Below, piece after piece: positions 9,046-17,227 of a stretch of DNA of 43,100 bases. Position 1 is the first letter of the stretch; the number at the start of each line of letters is the position of its first letter. The position numbers and the translations under genes are program-made. Origin of the DNA: JAFGCL01 sp964492335 (GTDB taxonomy: Bacteria; Chloroflexota; Dehalococcoidia; UBA2247; RBG-13-53-26); the NCBI GenBank assembly GCA_964492335.1, contig CAZBJX010000020.1, positions 1 through 43,100 of the forward strand, given 5' to 3'. The notes under the pieces were generated by a model. That model searched no databases. It saw only the letters and a list, made by a program, of their open reading frames with translations, and was not told the DNA's origin.

Positions 9046-9717
9046 CCCTCGTTACTTGCTGCATGATCTGTAACAACCGGCAGGCAGAGCCCGTGTTGCG
9101 CGGTTCCGGGTGATGTGTGGGCTGCCTCCCACGCGTGTTCTTTGCCATCGTTTCCACGCTGCAGAGAGCATGAGAGAATGCATGATCGCGTCGCGTACCC
9201 TGGGCAGGCCGATCGCGTCGAAGGGGTGAGTCCTGCGTTGCTCCATCGCTGTCAAGAAGAGGGTGCTGCCCGTGCCGGAGCCACCCGGCCCAGCCGTGCG
9301 GAATGATACCATCCCGCTCCGGTTAATGCAAGGGGTATGGCTCTTGTGCGGCCGGCCTCAGACTGACCGCCGGCGGGGGGACCGCGCCACCTCGTCGTCC
9401 CCAGAAACGGAAGAGAGCCCGTTTGGGCGGGCTCTCTTCGTTCAGAAGGGGGGGTACCCTTGTTGAAGCTTGCAACTATATATTAGCCCTGCGGGCCCGG
9501 CCGGGGTATCCGTTCAGTCACGTAGATTCGGCGGCAAAAGTACGTATACTGAGATGGTCACGGGCCGGGGCCGGAGGGCCCGCCGTACGCAATTCTGTTG
9601 ATTTCCCCCGGGCATTCTCGTATGCTGTGGTCAGCAACGGACCAACAAGAGCCGGGGGCGCGGCGCGGTGGGGCGGGGGGTCCGGGGGCAGCGCTGCCGG
9701 AGGGAGCGGTGAAGGCT
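9046..9717. other. Gene-free region between divergent surface genes
   Basis: About 670 bases with no defensible gene. It holds a strong hairpin at 9410-9439 and a short AT-rich island (9470-9486, then 9538-9550 with TATACT) just upstream of the plus-strand surface protein, where its promoter probably lies, although I could not pair a good -35 box with it. Confidence 0.6.
9410..9439. terminator. Hairpin, probable terminator
   Basis: A perfect 12-bp inverted repeat, GAAGAGAGCCCG and its complement CGGGCTCTCTTC, with a six-base loop TTTGGG. There is no long T tract on either side (minus side reads CGTTTCT), so efficiency is uncertain. It isolates the 9718 gene from read-through. Confidence 0.6.
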
Positions 9718-11907
9718 ATGGGAAACAGGTTCCGGCGCCTCATGTTCGCGTGTCTTACCTTGGCGACCCTCGCTATGCTGCTGGGTGTCTGGTCAGTCCC
9801 GTCCGCGGCGGCCCGGGCCGAGACGGCCACCACCTTCGACTGGACCTGCCAGTTCGGGTTGGTTGAGTACGAGCCGGTGTGCCTGGCTGTGGAGTCGGGC
9901 GCCGCCTGCGTGGCCAACCAGGGCCTGCTGCGGCGCTACGATGCCGGCGGCTCTCTGGTCTGGGAGCGGGACCTGGATGACGTAGGAGGCCAGGAGTACC
10001 TGCACCAGGTCACCTCCATCTCGGCCGGCGCCGGGGGCGTCTGCGTGGCCGGGTCCATCTGGTGCAACCCGGAGACCTCCTCCGGGGACTTCTGCGGCGG
10101 CTTCATCCGCAAGTACACTGCTGCCGGGGGCGTGGCCTGGACCCACTACCCGGAGACCGACATATTCTACACTGGCGGCTGGGCGGTGCATGCCGATGCC
10201 TCGGGGGTGTACCTGGCGGGCAACTGGCGGTCCTGGGATAGCGAGAGCGGCGGCGGCTTCCTGCGCAAGTACGACGCCAACGGGTCTGAGGTATGGAGGC
10301 GGGACCTCGAGGCCGGCACGCCCGATACTTGCTGGGGGGTCTGCGCCGACAGCACCGGGGTCTACGTCTCCGGGAACGCGCCCCATGAGATGGCCGAGGC
10401 GGACGCCTGGAGCCGGTTCGTCTGCAAGTACGCTGCGGACGGCACCTGGCTGTGGACCCGGGAGTACGACTGGGCCGGTGAGTCGTCGGCCTCGCCCGTG
10501 TGCGCCGGCTCCGGCGCTTTCTACCTGGCGGACGGCCGCTCGGATGCCTTCCACAAGCACGATTCCTCGGGGACCCGGGTATGGAGCCGGCAGATCGGGC
10601 AGGAGGCGAGGGTCCTGGCGCTGGAGGCCCGGGGCGGGGCCATCTACGTGGCCGGATCGCTCTCCAGGACCCTCCCCGGCCAGAGCGGTCAGGGTGGAGA
10701 TGACGCCTTCCTGGCCCGGTATGACGCCGACGGCAACCGGGACTGGGTGCGGCAGTTCGGCAGCAGCGGCGATGACGCCGCCCAGGGGGTGGTTGTCCCG
10801 GGCAACGGGGCCGGCATCTTCGTCGCCGGCAGCGCCGGCAGCGCGCTGCCGGGCTCCCGGGGGGCGGGCGGCGGCTTCCTGGCCCTGGTGACCGCCAACG
10901 CCTACCCGGAGCGGCCTGTCAATGCCTCGCCGGCGGACGGGGCAGCGGGGGTCAGCCTCTCCCCGACCCTGCAGGGGTCGGCCTTCTCCGATTCCGATGG
11001 CGACAGCCACGACGCCTCCCGGTGGCAGGTGAGGAGCGACTCCGGGGACTACGACAACCCCGTCTGGGACAGCGGCGCGGGCGGCGCCTTCACCAGCGTG
11101 GCCGTCCCCGCGGGGAAGCTGGACTACTCGGCCACCTACTACTGGCGGGTGGGCTACCGGGACAGCCGCGGCCTGTGGTCGGCCTACTCCGCGGAGACCT
11201 CCTTCACCACGGCGGACGCGGTGGCCGCCGCGCTGACGGTGGAGACGCTGGCGGCGGAGGGCATTGGCCCCGGCGGGGCCACGCTGCGGCTCAACCTGGC
11301 CTGGATGGGGGCCACCCCCTCGGTGCAGGTGTCCTTCGAGTGGGGGACGGGGCCGGAGTACGGGAACGGCACTCCTCCCCGGGAGATGACCGCCACCGGG
11401 GCCGCGAGCTTCGATCTGGACGGGCTATCCCCAGCCACCACCTATCACTTCCGGGCGAAGGCCGAGGGGGGCGGGACCGCCTACGGGAGCGACCTGACCT
11501 TCACCACCGCCGCCACCGGCCGGGAGCCTGTTCTGGGGGGCCTCGAGGCCTCCAGCGGCCGGCAGGGCGACGAGATGACGGTGAGCATCACCGGGACCAA
11601 CCTCACCGGCGCCACCGAGGTGGACTTCGGGGCCGGGATCGTCCTCCAGGACTACCAGGTGCTGAGCGATACCGAGCTTACGGCCTGGATCGTCATCGCC
11701 GGCGAGGCCGAGACCGGGGAGAGGACGGTCAGCGTGACCACTCCCTGGGGGACGGGCCAGGTCCGTGGCTTCACGGTCAATGACGCTGTCCCCCGGGTCC
11801 GCCTGTGGGTGTACCTGGTGGGCGCAGCGGCCGGGGCCGTGGTGCTGGGCATACTGGCTACCGGCCTGGGCCTGCTGATCCAGAGGCGCCAGGCGCGGCA
11901 GCAGTAA
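9718..11907 (+). CDS. Secreted membrane-anchored propeller/Fn3/TIG surface protein
   Basis: A 729-residue protein with a signal peptide (RRLMFACLTLATLAMLLGVW, cleavage near AAARA). Residues about 35-395 form propeller-like repeats of another kind than in the 4526 gene, with a core of GGFLRKYDANGSEVWRRDL and GVYLAGNW (SBBP-like). Two fibronectin-III-like domains follow (about 400-620; TYYWRVGYRDSRGLWSAY and ATTYHFRAKAEG), then a TIG/IPT domain (GDEMTVSITGTNLTGATEV), and one C-terminal membrane segment (LWVYLVGAAAGAVVLGILAT) with a short basic tail. The ATG at 9718 follows GGAGGGAG by eleven bases. The order propeller-TIG-membrane anchor parallels the 4526 gene, so the two are architectural relatives. 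N-x-S/T sequons NGS, NAS, NGT and NLT are present. Function unknown. Confidence 0.85.
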   Translation: MGNRFRRLMFACLTLATLAMLLGVWSVPSAAARAETATTFDWTCQFGLVEYEPVCLAVESGAACVANQGLLRRYDAGGSLVWERDLDDVGGQEYLHQVTSISAGAGGVCVAGSIWCNPETSSGDFCGGFIRKYTAAGGVAWTHYPETDIFYTGGWAVHADASGVYLAGNWRSWDSESGGGFLRKYDANGSEVWRRDLEAGTPDTCWGVCADSTGVYVSGNAPHEMAEADAWSRFVCKYAADGTWLWTREYDWAGESSASPVCAGSGAFYLADGRSDAFHKHDSSGTRVWSRQIGQEARVLALEARGGAIYVAGSLSRTLPGQSGQGGDDAFLARYDADGNRDWVRQFGSSGDDAAQGVVVPGNGAGIFVAGSAGSALPGSRGAGGGFLALVTANAYPERPVNASPADGAAGVSLSPTLQGSAFSDSDGDSHDASRWQVRSDSGDYDNPVWDSGAGGAFTSVAVPAGKLDYSATYYWRVGYRDSRGLWSAYSAETSFTTADAVAAALTVETLAAEGIGPGGATLRLNLAWMGATPSVQVSFEWGTGPEYGNGTPPREMTATGAASFDLDGLSPATTYHFRAKAEGGGTAYGSDLTFTTAATGREPVLGGLEASSGRQGDEMTVSITGTNLTGATEVDFGAGIVLQDYQVLSDTELTAWIVIAGEAETGERTVSVTTPWGTGQVRGFTVNDAVPRVRLWVYLVGAAAGAVVLGILATGLGLLIQRRQARQQ

Positions 11908-11922
11908 GGGCGGATATGGCGG

Positions 11923-12126
11923 CTAGCGGCGGGAGCTGACCAAGGCCGACAGGCCGTAGAGAATGCCGGCCACCAGCAGCGTCCACAGCACGCCCTCGAA
12001 GAAGGCGGCCGTCTTCAGGGTGCCGGAGGCGTAGTCGCCCATGCCGGCGGCGGAGAGAATGGCGTAGAGCAGCCCCACTACGATGGCTACCAGCGACCCC
12101 AGGAAGAGCGTCTTTCCCATTTCCAT
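11923..12126 (-). CDS. Small two-helix membrane protein
   Basis: A 67-residue hydrophobic protein of unknown function with two membrane segments: FLGSLVAIVVGLLYAILSAA and FFEGVLWTLLVAGILYGLSA, ending in SSRR. I chose the ATG at 12126. A GTG at 12135 lies closer to the AAAGGGGG ribosome site (four bases) and adds three residues, so either is possible. A perfect TTGACA -35 box lies about 90 bases upstream. It ends tail to tail with the 9718 surface protein, 15 bases apart. Confidence 0.65.
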   Translation of the reverse strand: MEMGKTLFLGSLVAIVVGLLYAILSAAGMGDYASGTLKTAAFFEGVLWTLLVAGILYGLSALVSSRR

Positions 12127-12195
12127 GTTCTGCACTTTGCCCCCTTTCGTTGTCGATTGGCGAGGATTGGGTTCGGACCCGATCGGCCTCAGGTC

Positions 12196-12226
12196 ATGGT
12201 AGCATGTTACGGCCACCCTCTGTCAA
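12196..12226 (-). promoter_or_regulatory. Promoter for the small membrane protein (minus strand)
   Basis: On the minus strand TTGACA (12226-12221) is a perfect -35, followed by a 19-base spacer and TACCAT (12201-12196), four of six matches to the -10. The long spacer lowers confidence. It is back to back with the plus-strand promoter at 12245. Confidence 0.4.
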
Positions 12227-12244
12227 TACGGGTGCGCTGCTGGC

Positions 12245-12273
12245 TTGTGCGGAGGCGCCGGGCGACGTACAAT
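12245..12273 (+). promoter_or_regulatory. Promoter for the zinc-ribbon genes
   Basis: TTGTGC (12245-12250), exactly 17 bases, then TACAAT (12268-12273; five of six). Transcription would start near 12280, about 29 bases before the ATG at 12309, which is preceded by GGAGGGGG. Confidence 0.55.
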
Positions 12274-12308
12274 TCAATTTGGACTCGTTGCGAGAGTGAG
12301 GAGGGGGC

Positions 12309-12644
12309 ATGCCCGGGTACCAGCAGCCCTGCCGTTACTGCGGAGAGCTTGTGCCGCCGGACTCGAATGCCTGCCCGGCCTGCGGCCGGGTGAACCCCGT
12401 GGGCCCGCTGCGCTGCCCCAGGTGCCGCTCCCCCATCCAGGAGGGCTGGAAGCGGTGCAGCTCCTGCGCCCTGGTGCTGGAGGTGGTCTGCCCTGCGTGC
12501 GGGAAGACCACCTTCTTCGGCGACTACTGCTCGCACTGCGGCGCTCAGATCGCGGTGGTCTGCCCCAACAGGAAGTGCCGGGCCATTCAGCCGCCGCTGG
12601 GCGACAAGTGCATCAAGTGCGGGAAGCCATTGAAGAAGAAGTAG
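12309..12644 (+). CDS. Multi zinc-ribbon protein
   Basis: A 111-residue protein made almost entirely of zinc ribbons. Cys pairs: CRYCGE/CPACGR, CPRC/CSSC, CPACGK/CSHCGA and CPNRKC/CIKCGK, so three to four Zn sites of double-zinc-ribbon (DZANK-like) type. No other domain, signal or membrane segment. Preceded by GGAGGGGG six bases from the ATG. Followed after 27 bases by another zinc-ribbon gene, likely in the same transcript. Role unknown; such proteins usually mediate protein or nucleic-acid contacts. Confidence 0.8.
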   Translation: MPGYQQPCRYCGELVPPDSNACPACGRVNPVGPLRCPRCRSPIQEGWKRCSSCALVLEVVCPACGKTTFFGDYCSHCGAQIAVVCPNRKCRAIQPPLGDKCIKCGKPLKKK

Positions 12645-12671
12645 CGCGTTTCGCGTGGCAGGAGGTAGGAC

Positions 12672-13343
12672 ATGGCGTTGCAGCCGTTCACCAGCAACTT
12701 CGAGGACAACAGCACCGAGGCCGGGTTCCAGTTCACCTTCTACTGCGACCTCTGCCGCGAGGGCTACAAGACCCCGTTCATCGAGGCCAAGAGCTATAAG
12801 AAGGGGCGGTTCTTCCGGGGGCTGGGGCAGCTGGCCAGCGCCGCCGGCTCGATGACGGGCGGGCGGCTGGGGAACCTGGGCTACGGGATGGAGCGCGGGA
12901 GCGACGTCATCTCCGAGCGCTTCGAGGGCATGTCCCCCGAGTGGCACAAGGAGCACGGGCCGGCCTTCGAGCTGGCCCAGAACGAGGCCAAGGGCCACTT
13001 CAAGCGCTGCCCCCGCTGCAAGAAGTACGTCTGCGACAACGATTGGAACGAAGAGGCCGGCCTCTGCATCGAGGAGGCCCCCCGGGAGAGCACCGAAGTG
13101 GCCGCGGCCCGGGCGGAGAAGATGGTGGAGGACATCAAGGCCAAGGCAGCCACCACCGCCGTCTTCACCGGGACCATCGACCAGAGGACCACCCTCTGCC
13201 CCCGGTGCGGCAAGCCCGCCGGGGAGGGGAAGTTCTGCAACAACTGCGGGGCCCCGCTCTCCGTCCTGAAGTGCCCCCAGTGCGGCGCGGGCTACGCCCC
13301 CGGCACCCGCTTCTGCGGCGAGTGCGGCTACAAGGTGGGGTAA
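12672..13343 (+). CDS. Zinc-ribbon protein with N-terminal treble-clef-like region
   Basis: A 223-residue cytoplasmic protein. The N-terminal part has FYCDLCREGYKTPF (one Cys pair), a glycine-rich stretch RGLGQLASAAGSMTGGRLG, and RCPRCKKYVCDNDWNEEAGLC (about residues 114-134). The C-terminal end holds two zinc ribbons, LCPRCGKPAGEGKFCNNCGA and KCPQCGAGYAPGTRFCGECG. The ATG is preceded by GGAGGTAG. It shares its transcript with the zinc-ribbon gene upstream. Family not recognised by name; similar proteins are common as uncharacterised zinc-ribbon proteins. It converges with the 13470 gene. Confidence 0.8.
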   Translation: MALQPFTSNFEDNSTEAGFQFTFYCDLCREGYKTPFIEAKSYKKGRFFRGLGQLASAAGSMTGGRLGNLGYGMERGSDVISERFEGMSPEWHKEHGPAFELAQNEAKGHFKRCPRCKKYVCDNDWNEEAGLCIEEAPRESTEVAAARAEKMVEDIKAKAATTAVFTGTIDQRTTLCPRCGKPAGEGKFCNNCGAPLSVLKCPQCGAGYAPGTRFCGECGYKVG

Positions 13344-13469
13344 GGCCGGCGCAGCCTGCCGGGCGCCTTGGGGGCGCGCCGGGGCGGCGGCCATCGGCGC
13401 ACCGGCCGGGTGGGGCGCTGCCGGGCGTCCCACGGGACCGCGATGCCGGCCGTGGCCGCGGCGCCGGGC

Positions 13470-14894
13470 CTATCTGGCCCGGGCCAGCAGGGCCCGCACC
13501 CCCTGCTGCCACTGCTCGGGTGAGGAGTGCACCACCCGGCCGATGAAGAGCGAGCGCAGCTCCCGCAGTTGGGGTATCCTCTGCACCGCGAACTGGTACC
13601 TGGCGTAGCGCGGCTCCCGCATCTGCTCGTCGGTGAGGTACACTGGCTCCCTGCGGAAGTTGATGGCCGCAAGGCAGTGGTTGATGCGGGCTATGGCCTG
13701 GTCCGCCGCGGCGTCGAGTTCCTCTCGGGTCTTCAGTGCGGCGTATTCGGCGGGCGCCGCCATGCGGAACACGTAGGTGGCCATGCCGGGGCCGGCCGGG
13801 CCTTCGTCCACGCCCTCCTCCCCGTCCCCGCCCTCTCTCTCCGAGGCGGATGCCGCCTCCATGGCGATGGCGTTGCCCGGCTGGCCGGGGCCGGTGCCGT
13901 AGATGGGGGCCAGGAACCACAGGTACTCCCCGGTGAGGTCCCCCAGCAGGCCCCGCTTGAGCCCGATGCACATCCGCTCCTCCCGGGCCAGCCGGCGCAG
14001 GAAGGCGTAGGAATCCGCCAGCCCCATGGCGGCCAGCTTCTTCTCCAGGCGCGGCCAGAGGTCCGGGGAGGCCGCCTCTATGTCCAGCCTGCGGGCGGCC
14101 CGGCCCTCCTTCATCAGGCGGGCTATCTTGCGCACTGTGGCCGGGTCAGCGGCGGGCATCAGCTCCTGCACCCAGGACTGCACCTTCACCGTCAGGGCGT
14201 TCGTGGCTTCTCCCAGCGCCCTCTTCCAGGGGTCGAGCTCCCGCCCCATGCGGGAGAAGGTGAAGCTCTCGCCGGACTCCGTATCCAGGGCCACGGCGTA
14301 TGGCTTCTCCCGCACCCGGGCGATGTCGCTGTAGGGCAGGCGGTGGAGGCCGCCCCCCTCGGTGATCACCACCAGGGCCGTCTGGTAGAGCCGCGCCTCG
14401 CAGGGGCCTTCCTCCCGAATCCCGCCGGCGGCATCGCGGCAGACGCAGTCGGCCGTGGCCCCGGCCTTGACCACCGTCTCGTGCATCAGCATGTCCCGCA
14501 GCAGCATCTCGTTGCGCAGCCTGGAGGTCTCCCGGAAGAGGTCCTCCAGGCCCCGCCCCAGCTTTGAGAACGTGAGCTTCTCCCTGGAGGTCAGGGAGAG
14601 CTCGATGGTGTACCCCGGCCGGGTGATCTGGCTGATGTGCCGCAGGGGGATCTGCAGCGCCTCCCCGAACCGGGGCAGGACCGAGAGGGCCTCCTCGTCC
14701 AGCTGCGCCCGGGCCTGCCCGCCGGCGGCCTCGGCCCCGTCCTCGCCGGAGAGCGCGTAGTCGGCATCAAAGGCCATGAGCACCGCCGGCTTCTTCCGCT
14801 CCTCTTCCTCCGATGGGGGCGCCTCGCCGGGCGGCAGCCCGGAATCCTCGGGCGCCTTCCGGGGCAGGGCCTTCTTCTGTCTGTTGTCCTTCAT
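13470..14894 (-). CDS. Unknown protein with a duplicated PH-like unit
   Basis: A 474-residue, probably cytoplasmic protein not recognised by name. The ATG at 14894 has GAGGTG six bases upstream and was preferred to an in-frame start at 15074. After a charged N-terminus (about 50 residues) come two related units: IPLRHISQITRPGYTIELSL followed by LTFSKLGRGLEDLF (about residues 83-120), and LPYSDIARVREKPYAVALDT followed by FTFSRMGRELDPWK (about 182-220). This pattern of beta strands then an amphipathic helix is like bacterial PH-type domains. The C-terminal half is helical, with an acidic linker (about 375-388). The next gene on the same strand upstream (14963) is also unknown and probably co-transcribed. 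Confidence 0.7.
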   Translation of the reverse strand: MKDNRQKKALPRKAPEDSGLPPGEAPPSEEEERKKPAVLMAFDADYALSGEDGAEAAGGQARAQLDEEALSVLPRFGEALQIPLRHISQITRPGYTIELSLTSREKLTFSKLGRGLEDLFRETSRLRNEMLLRDMLMHETVVKAGATADCVCRDAAGGIREEGPCEARLYQTALVVITEGGGLHRLPYSDIARVREKPYAVALDTESGESFTFSRMGRELDPWKRALGEATNALTVKVQSWVQELMPAADPATVRKIARLMKEGRAARRLDIEAASPDLWPRLEKKLAAMGLADSYAFLRRLAREERMCIGLKRGLLGDLTGEYLWFLAPIYGTGPGQPGNAIAMEAASASEREGGDGEEGVDEGPAGPGMATYVFRMAAPAEYAALKTREELDAAADQAIARINHCLAAINFRREPVYLTDEQMREPRYARYQFAVQRIPQLRELRSLFIGRVVHSSPEQWQQGVRALLARAR

Positions 14895-14962
14895 CACTAT
14901 CACCTCGCTGCCGGGTTCCCGGGCCTTCCGCGCCGCAGCCGGGTGGCCACGGTGGCCGGCCT

Positions 14963-15340
14963 TCACCGCGGTGCCGGGAATATCCGGGGCCTCATCTGCT
15001 CGTAGAGCGCCATGGGGAAGGTGATGGCGGCCAGCTTCGGGTCGCCGACGGAGAGCTGCACCGCCCTCCACCATACGTAGATGTGGCCGCCGCGCGGGTT
15101 ACCCAGGTCCCTCCAGGGGATGAGCACTGGCCGGGGCCCGCCCAGGACCGAGCCCAGGAAGGGCCGGGGATGCAGGTAGAGCCCCTGCTCCGCCAGGACC
15201 ACGGTGACGCAGAGCCGCCAGCGCACCGCTCCCGCCTTGATGGTCTGCCCGGTGAGGCGGGCCCCCGGCGGCTCCGCCGCCGCGGCGTATTTCGGCAGCA
15301 GCCGGTTCCAGCCGCTGGCCGCGGTGAAAGGCCAGTACAT
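14963..15340 (-). CDS. Hypothetical protein
   Basis: A 125-residue protein of unknown family, rich in Trp, Pro and Arg: WRLCVTVVLAEQGLYLHPRP, VLIPWRDLGNPRGGHIYVWW, and a C-terminal MALYEQMRPRIFPAP. The phrase VLIPWRDL followed by an aromatic strand resembles small PH-like or SRP1-type soluble proteins, but this is only a shape impression. The ATG is preceded by GGGAGGGTAG. It lies 68 bases upstream of the PH-like duplicated gene and is likely in the same operon. Confidence 0.65.
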   Translation of the reverse strand: MYWPFTAASGWNRLLPKYAAAAEPPGARLTGQTIKAGAVRWRLCVTVVLAEQGLYLHPRPFLGSVLGGPRPVLIPWRDLGNPRGGHIYVWWRAVQLSVGDPKLAAITFPMALYEQMRPRIFPAPR

Positions 15341-15751
15341 CCTACCCTCCCTCCGCGAATGATATCACGCGCCGCGGGAGGCGGGCCACCCTGCCCGCTG
15401 GCAAGGTGCAGCAACCGGCTGACAAGATGCAACAACCCGCAGCCATCACCTGGAGGTGGACGGCTCCACTGTCCCGGTCGGCCACGGCCACCCGGAGTGC
15501 CGGGACCGGCCCCTCGTGCAGGAAAATAAGCGTAAGCTAAACATTACGTTGGCGGCCCCGGCCGTAGCCGGCCACCTCTGGAAGTGGCGGCGGGGCGAAA
15601 GGCCGCCGGACCCGACAGCCCCGGAGTCCAGCTCGCCGCGGCTGCTGACGGGGCCTTCCGGCGCGGGATGTGTCCTGAGAGGGCCCGGGCCTTGATGCGC
15701 CGGTCCCGGCCGTGCGAGAATGGCGTAACTGACTGACCGGGAGGGCGAGGA
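15341..15751. other. Intergenic region between divergent genes
   Basis: About 410 bases without a defensible gene. It has a short AT-rich segment (15521-15550) and a possible promoter for the histidine kinase at its right end. Confidence 0.5.
15692..15721 (+). promoter_or_regulatory. Possible promoter of the PAS histidine kinase
   Basis: TTGATG (15692-15697), 18 bases, GAGAAT (15716-15721); four of six matches in each box. Transcription would start about 25 bases before the GTG start at 15752. Weak but well placed. Confidence 0.35.
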
Positions 15752-16948
15752 GTGGACTGGACGGGGACAGGTACCAGGCCCGGGAGCGGGGCCGCCGGGG
15801 ACGAGCCCTCGGCGGAGGCCGCCCGGCGGTACAGCGCCATGGGCCGGGCCGCCGAGGAGTTGCTCCACGACTCGGAGGAGAAGTACCGGCGCCTGGTGGA
15901 GAACATCGGGGCCGTGCTCTACTCCGTGGACGGCCAGGGCGTCACCACCTACATCAGCCCGGTCTTCGAATCGCTCTTCGGGATCAACCCCGGGGTGCTG
16001 CTGGGGAAGAGGTTCGCCCAGTTCATCCACCCCGACGACCTGGCGTCCTCCATGGAGGCCTACGCCGGGATGATGTCCGGCTCCCCGGGCGTTCCCTGGG
16101 AGTGCCGCATTGTGCTGCCCGGGACCGAGAGCGTGTACTGGGTGCAGGGGTACAACCGCCCCTTGCGGGAGGGCGGCGTCATAGTCGGCTTCCAGGGCGT
16201 GCTGGTGGACATAACCGCCCGCAAGCAGGTGGATGCCCTGAAGGACCAGTTCATCGGCCTGGTGTCCCACGAGCTGCGCACCCCGCTGACGGTGATCGTG
16301 GGGGCGCTGAACACCGCGCTCTCCGAAGGGCCGCGGCTTTCGGCCAGGGAGCGGCGGCGGCTGCTGGAGGACGCCGCCTCCGAGGCGGGGCTGCTGTGCC
16401 ACATCCTGGACAACCTGGTGGAGCTGTCGCGCTCCCGCGCGGACAGGCTGAGCCTGCAGATCGAGACGGTGCCGCTGGCGGAGGTGGTGGGCCGGGCCAT
16501 GGACCGGGTGAAGTCGCTGACGCCGGCCGCCAGGCTGACGGCGGACCTGCCGCAGGGCCTCCCGCCCATTCGGGCCGACCGCATCAGGCTGGAGCAGGTC
16601 CTCTACAACCTGCTGGACAACGCCGTCAAGTACTCTCCCGGCGGCGAGGTGCGGCTGTCGGCCCGGCGCCGGGGCGAGGACCTGGTCACCTGCGTCCACG
16701 ACAGCGGCCCCGCCATCCCCCCGGAGGACCGGGACCGGCTGTTCCGCCCCTTCGAGCGGATACGCAACGACCGCACCGGCGGCATCAAGGGCATCGGGCT
16801 GGGGCTGGTGGTCTGCCGCAGCCTGCTGGAGGCCCACGGCGGGAAGATCTGGCTGGAGCCGGACACCGGTGGGGGAAACACCTTCTGCTTCACCATCCCC
16901 ATCAGGGGCCCGGCGGGGCCCGTGGCAGTCAACGAGCGCTCCACATAG
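15752..16948 (+). CDS. PAS-domain sensor histidine kinase
   Basis: A 398-residue kinase without membrane segments, so a cytoplasmic sensor. Order: a short N-terminal helix, a PAS/PAC domain at about residues 45-165 (YRRLVENIGAVLYSVDGQG ... GFQGVLVDITARKQV), the HisKA dimerisation domain with the phospho-acceptor H173 in LVSHELRTPLTVIVG, then the HATPase domain with N box LYNLLDNAVKYSP, D box VHDSGPAI, F box LFRPFERI and G box KGIGLGLVV. Start is GTG after GGGAGGGCGAGGA. No response regulator follows, so it is an orphan; partner and signal are unknown. Confidence 0.9.
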   Translation: MDWTGTGTRPGSGAAGDEPSAEAARRYSAMGRAAEELLHDSEEKYRRLVENIGAVLYSVDGQGVTTYISPVFESLFGINPGVLLGKRFAQFIHPDDLASSMEAYAGMMSGSPGVPWECRIVLPGTESVYWVQGYNRPLREGGVIVGFQGVLVDITARKQVDALKDQFIGLVSHELRTPLTVIVGALNTALSEGPRLSARERRRLLEDAASEAGLLCHILDNLVELSRSRADRLSLQIETVPLAEVVGRAMDRVKSLTPAARLTADLPQGLPPIRADRIRLEQVLYNLLDNAVKYSPGGEVRLSARRRGEDLVTCVHDSGPAIPPEDRDRLFRPFERIRNDRTGGIKGIGLGLVVCRSLLEAHGGKIWLEPDTGGGNTFCFTIPIRGPAGPVAVNERST

Positions 16949-17031
16949 GCGGGTATTTCCCGTCGAAGCCAGCCATGAGAAGGGCGCACCTGAAGGCATT
17001 GTGCCGCTCCATGCCGGGCGTGGTGAGGGGC

Positions 17032-17108
17032 TGGAGCGGGAGACGGGATTCGAACCCGCGACGGCCTGCTTGGAAGGCAGGTACTCTACCGGACTGAGTT
17101 ACTCCCGC
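17032..17108 (-). tRNA. tRNA-Gly (anticodon TCC)
   Basis: On the minus strand: acceptor GCGGGAG pairs with CTCCCGC, anticodon stem CCTGC/GCAGG with loop CTTCCAA (anticodon TCC), T arm CGGGTTCGAATCCCG. Discriminator T and CCA are encoded (CCA at 17034-17032). Confidence 0.95.
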
Positions 17109-17166
17109 TGGTGATACCCATTCTAGCGGCACCGGGGCGGCATCGTCAAAAGGCGGGCCCGGCCCC

Positions 17167-17195
17167 TTGCCGCCGCCCGGGGGCTCTGGTATAGT
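17167..17195 (+). promoter_or_regulatory. Promoter of the STT3 gene
   Basis: TTGCCG (17167-17172), exactly 17 bases, TATAGT (17190-17195; five of six). The start point would be near 17202, giving a leader of about 26 bases before the TTG codon at 17228. Confidence 0.6.
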
Positions 17196-17227
17196 CTCAC
17201 CAGCTACGAAGCGGGCGGTGTGATCAG

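Noticed and set aside
9052..9312. Minus-strand frame of 86 codons upstream of the sugar transferase
   Set aside because: No homology that I can see and no ribosome site; an opposite frame of similar size exists.
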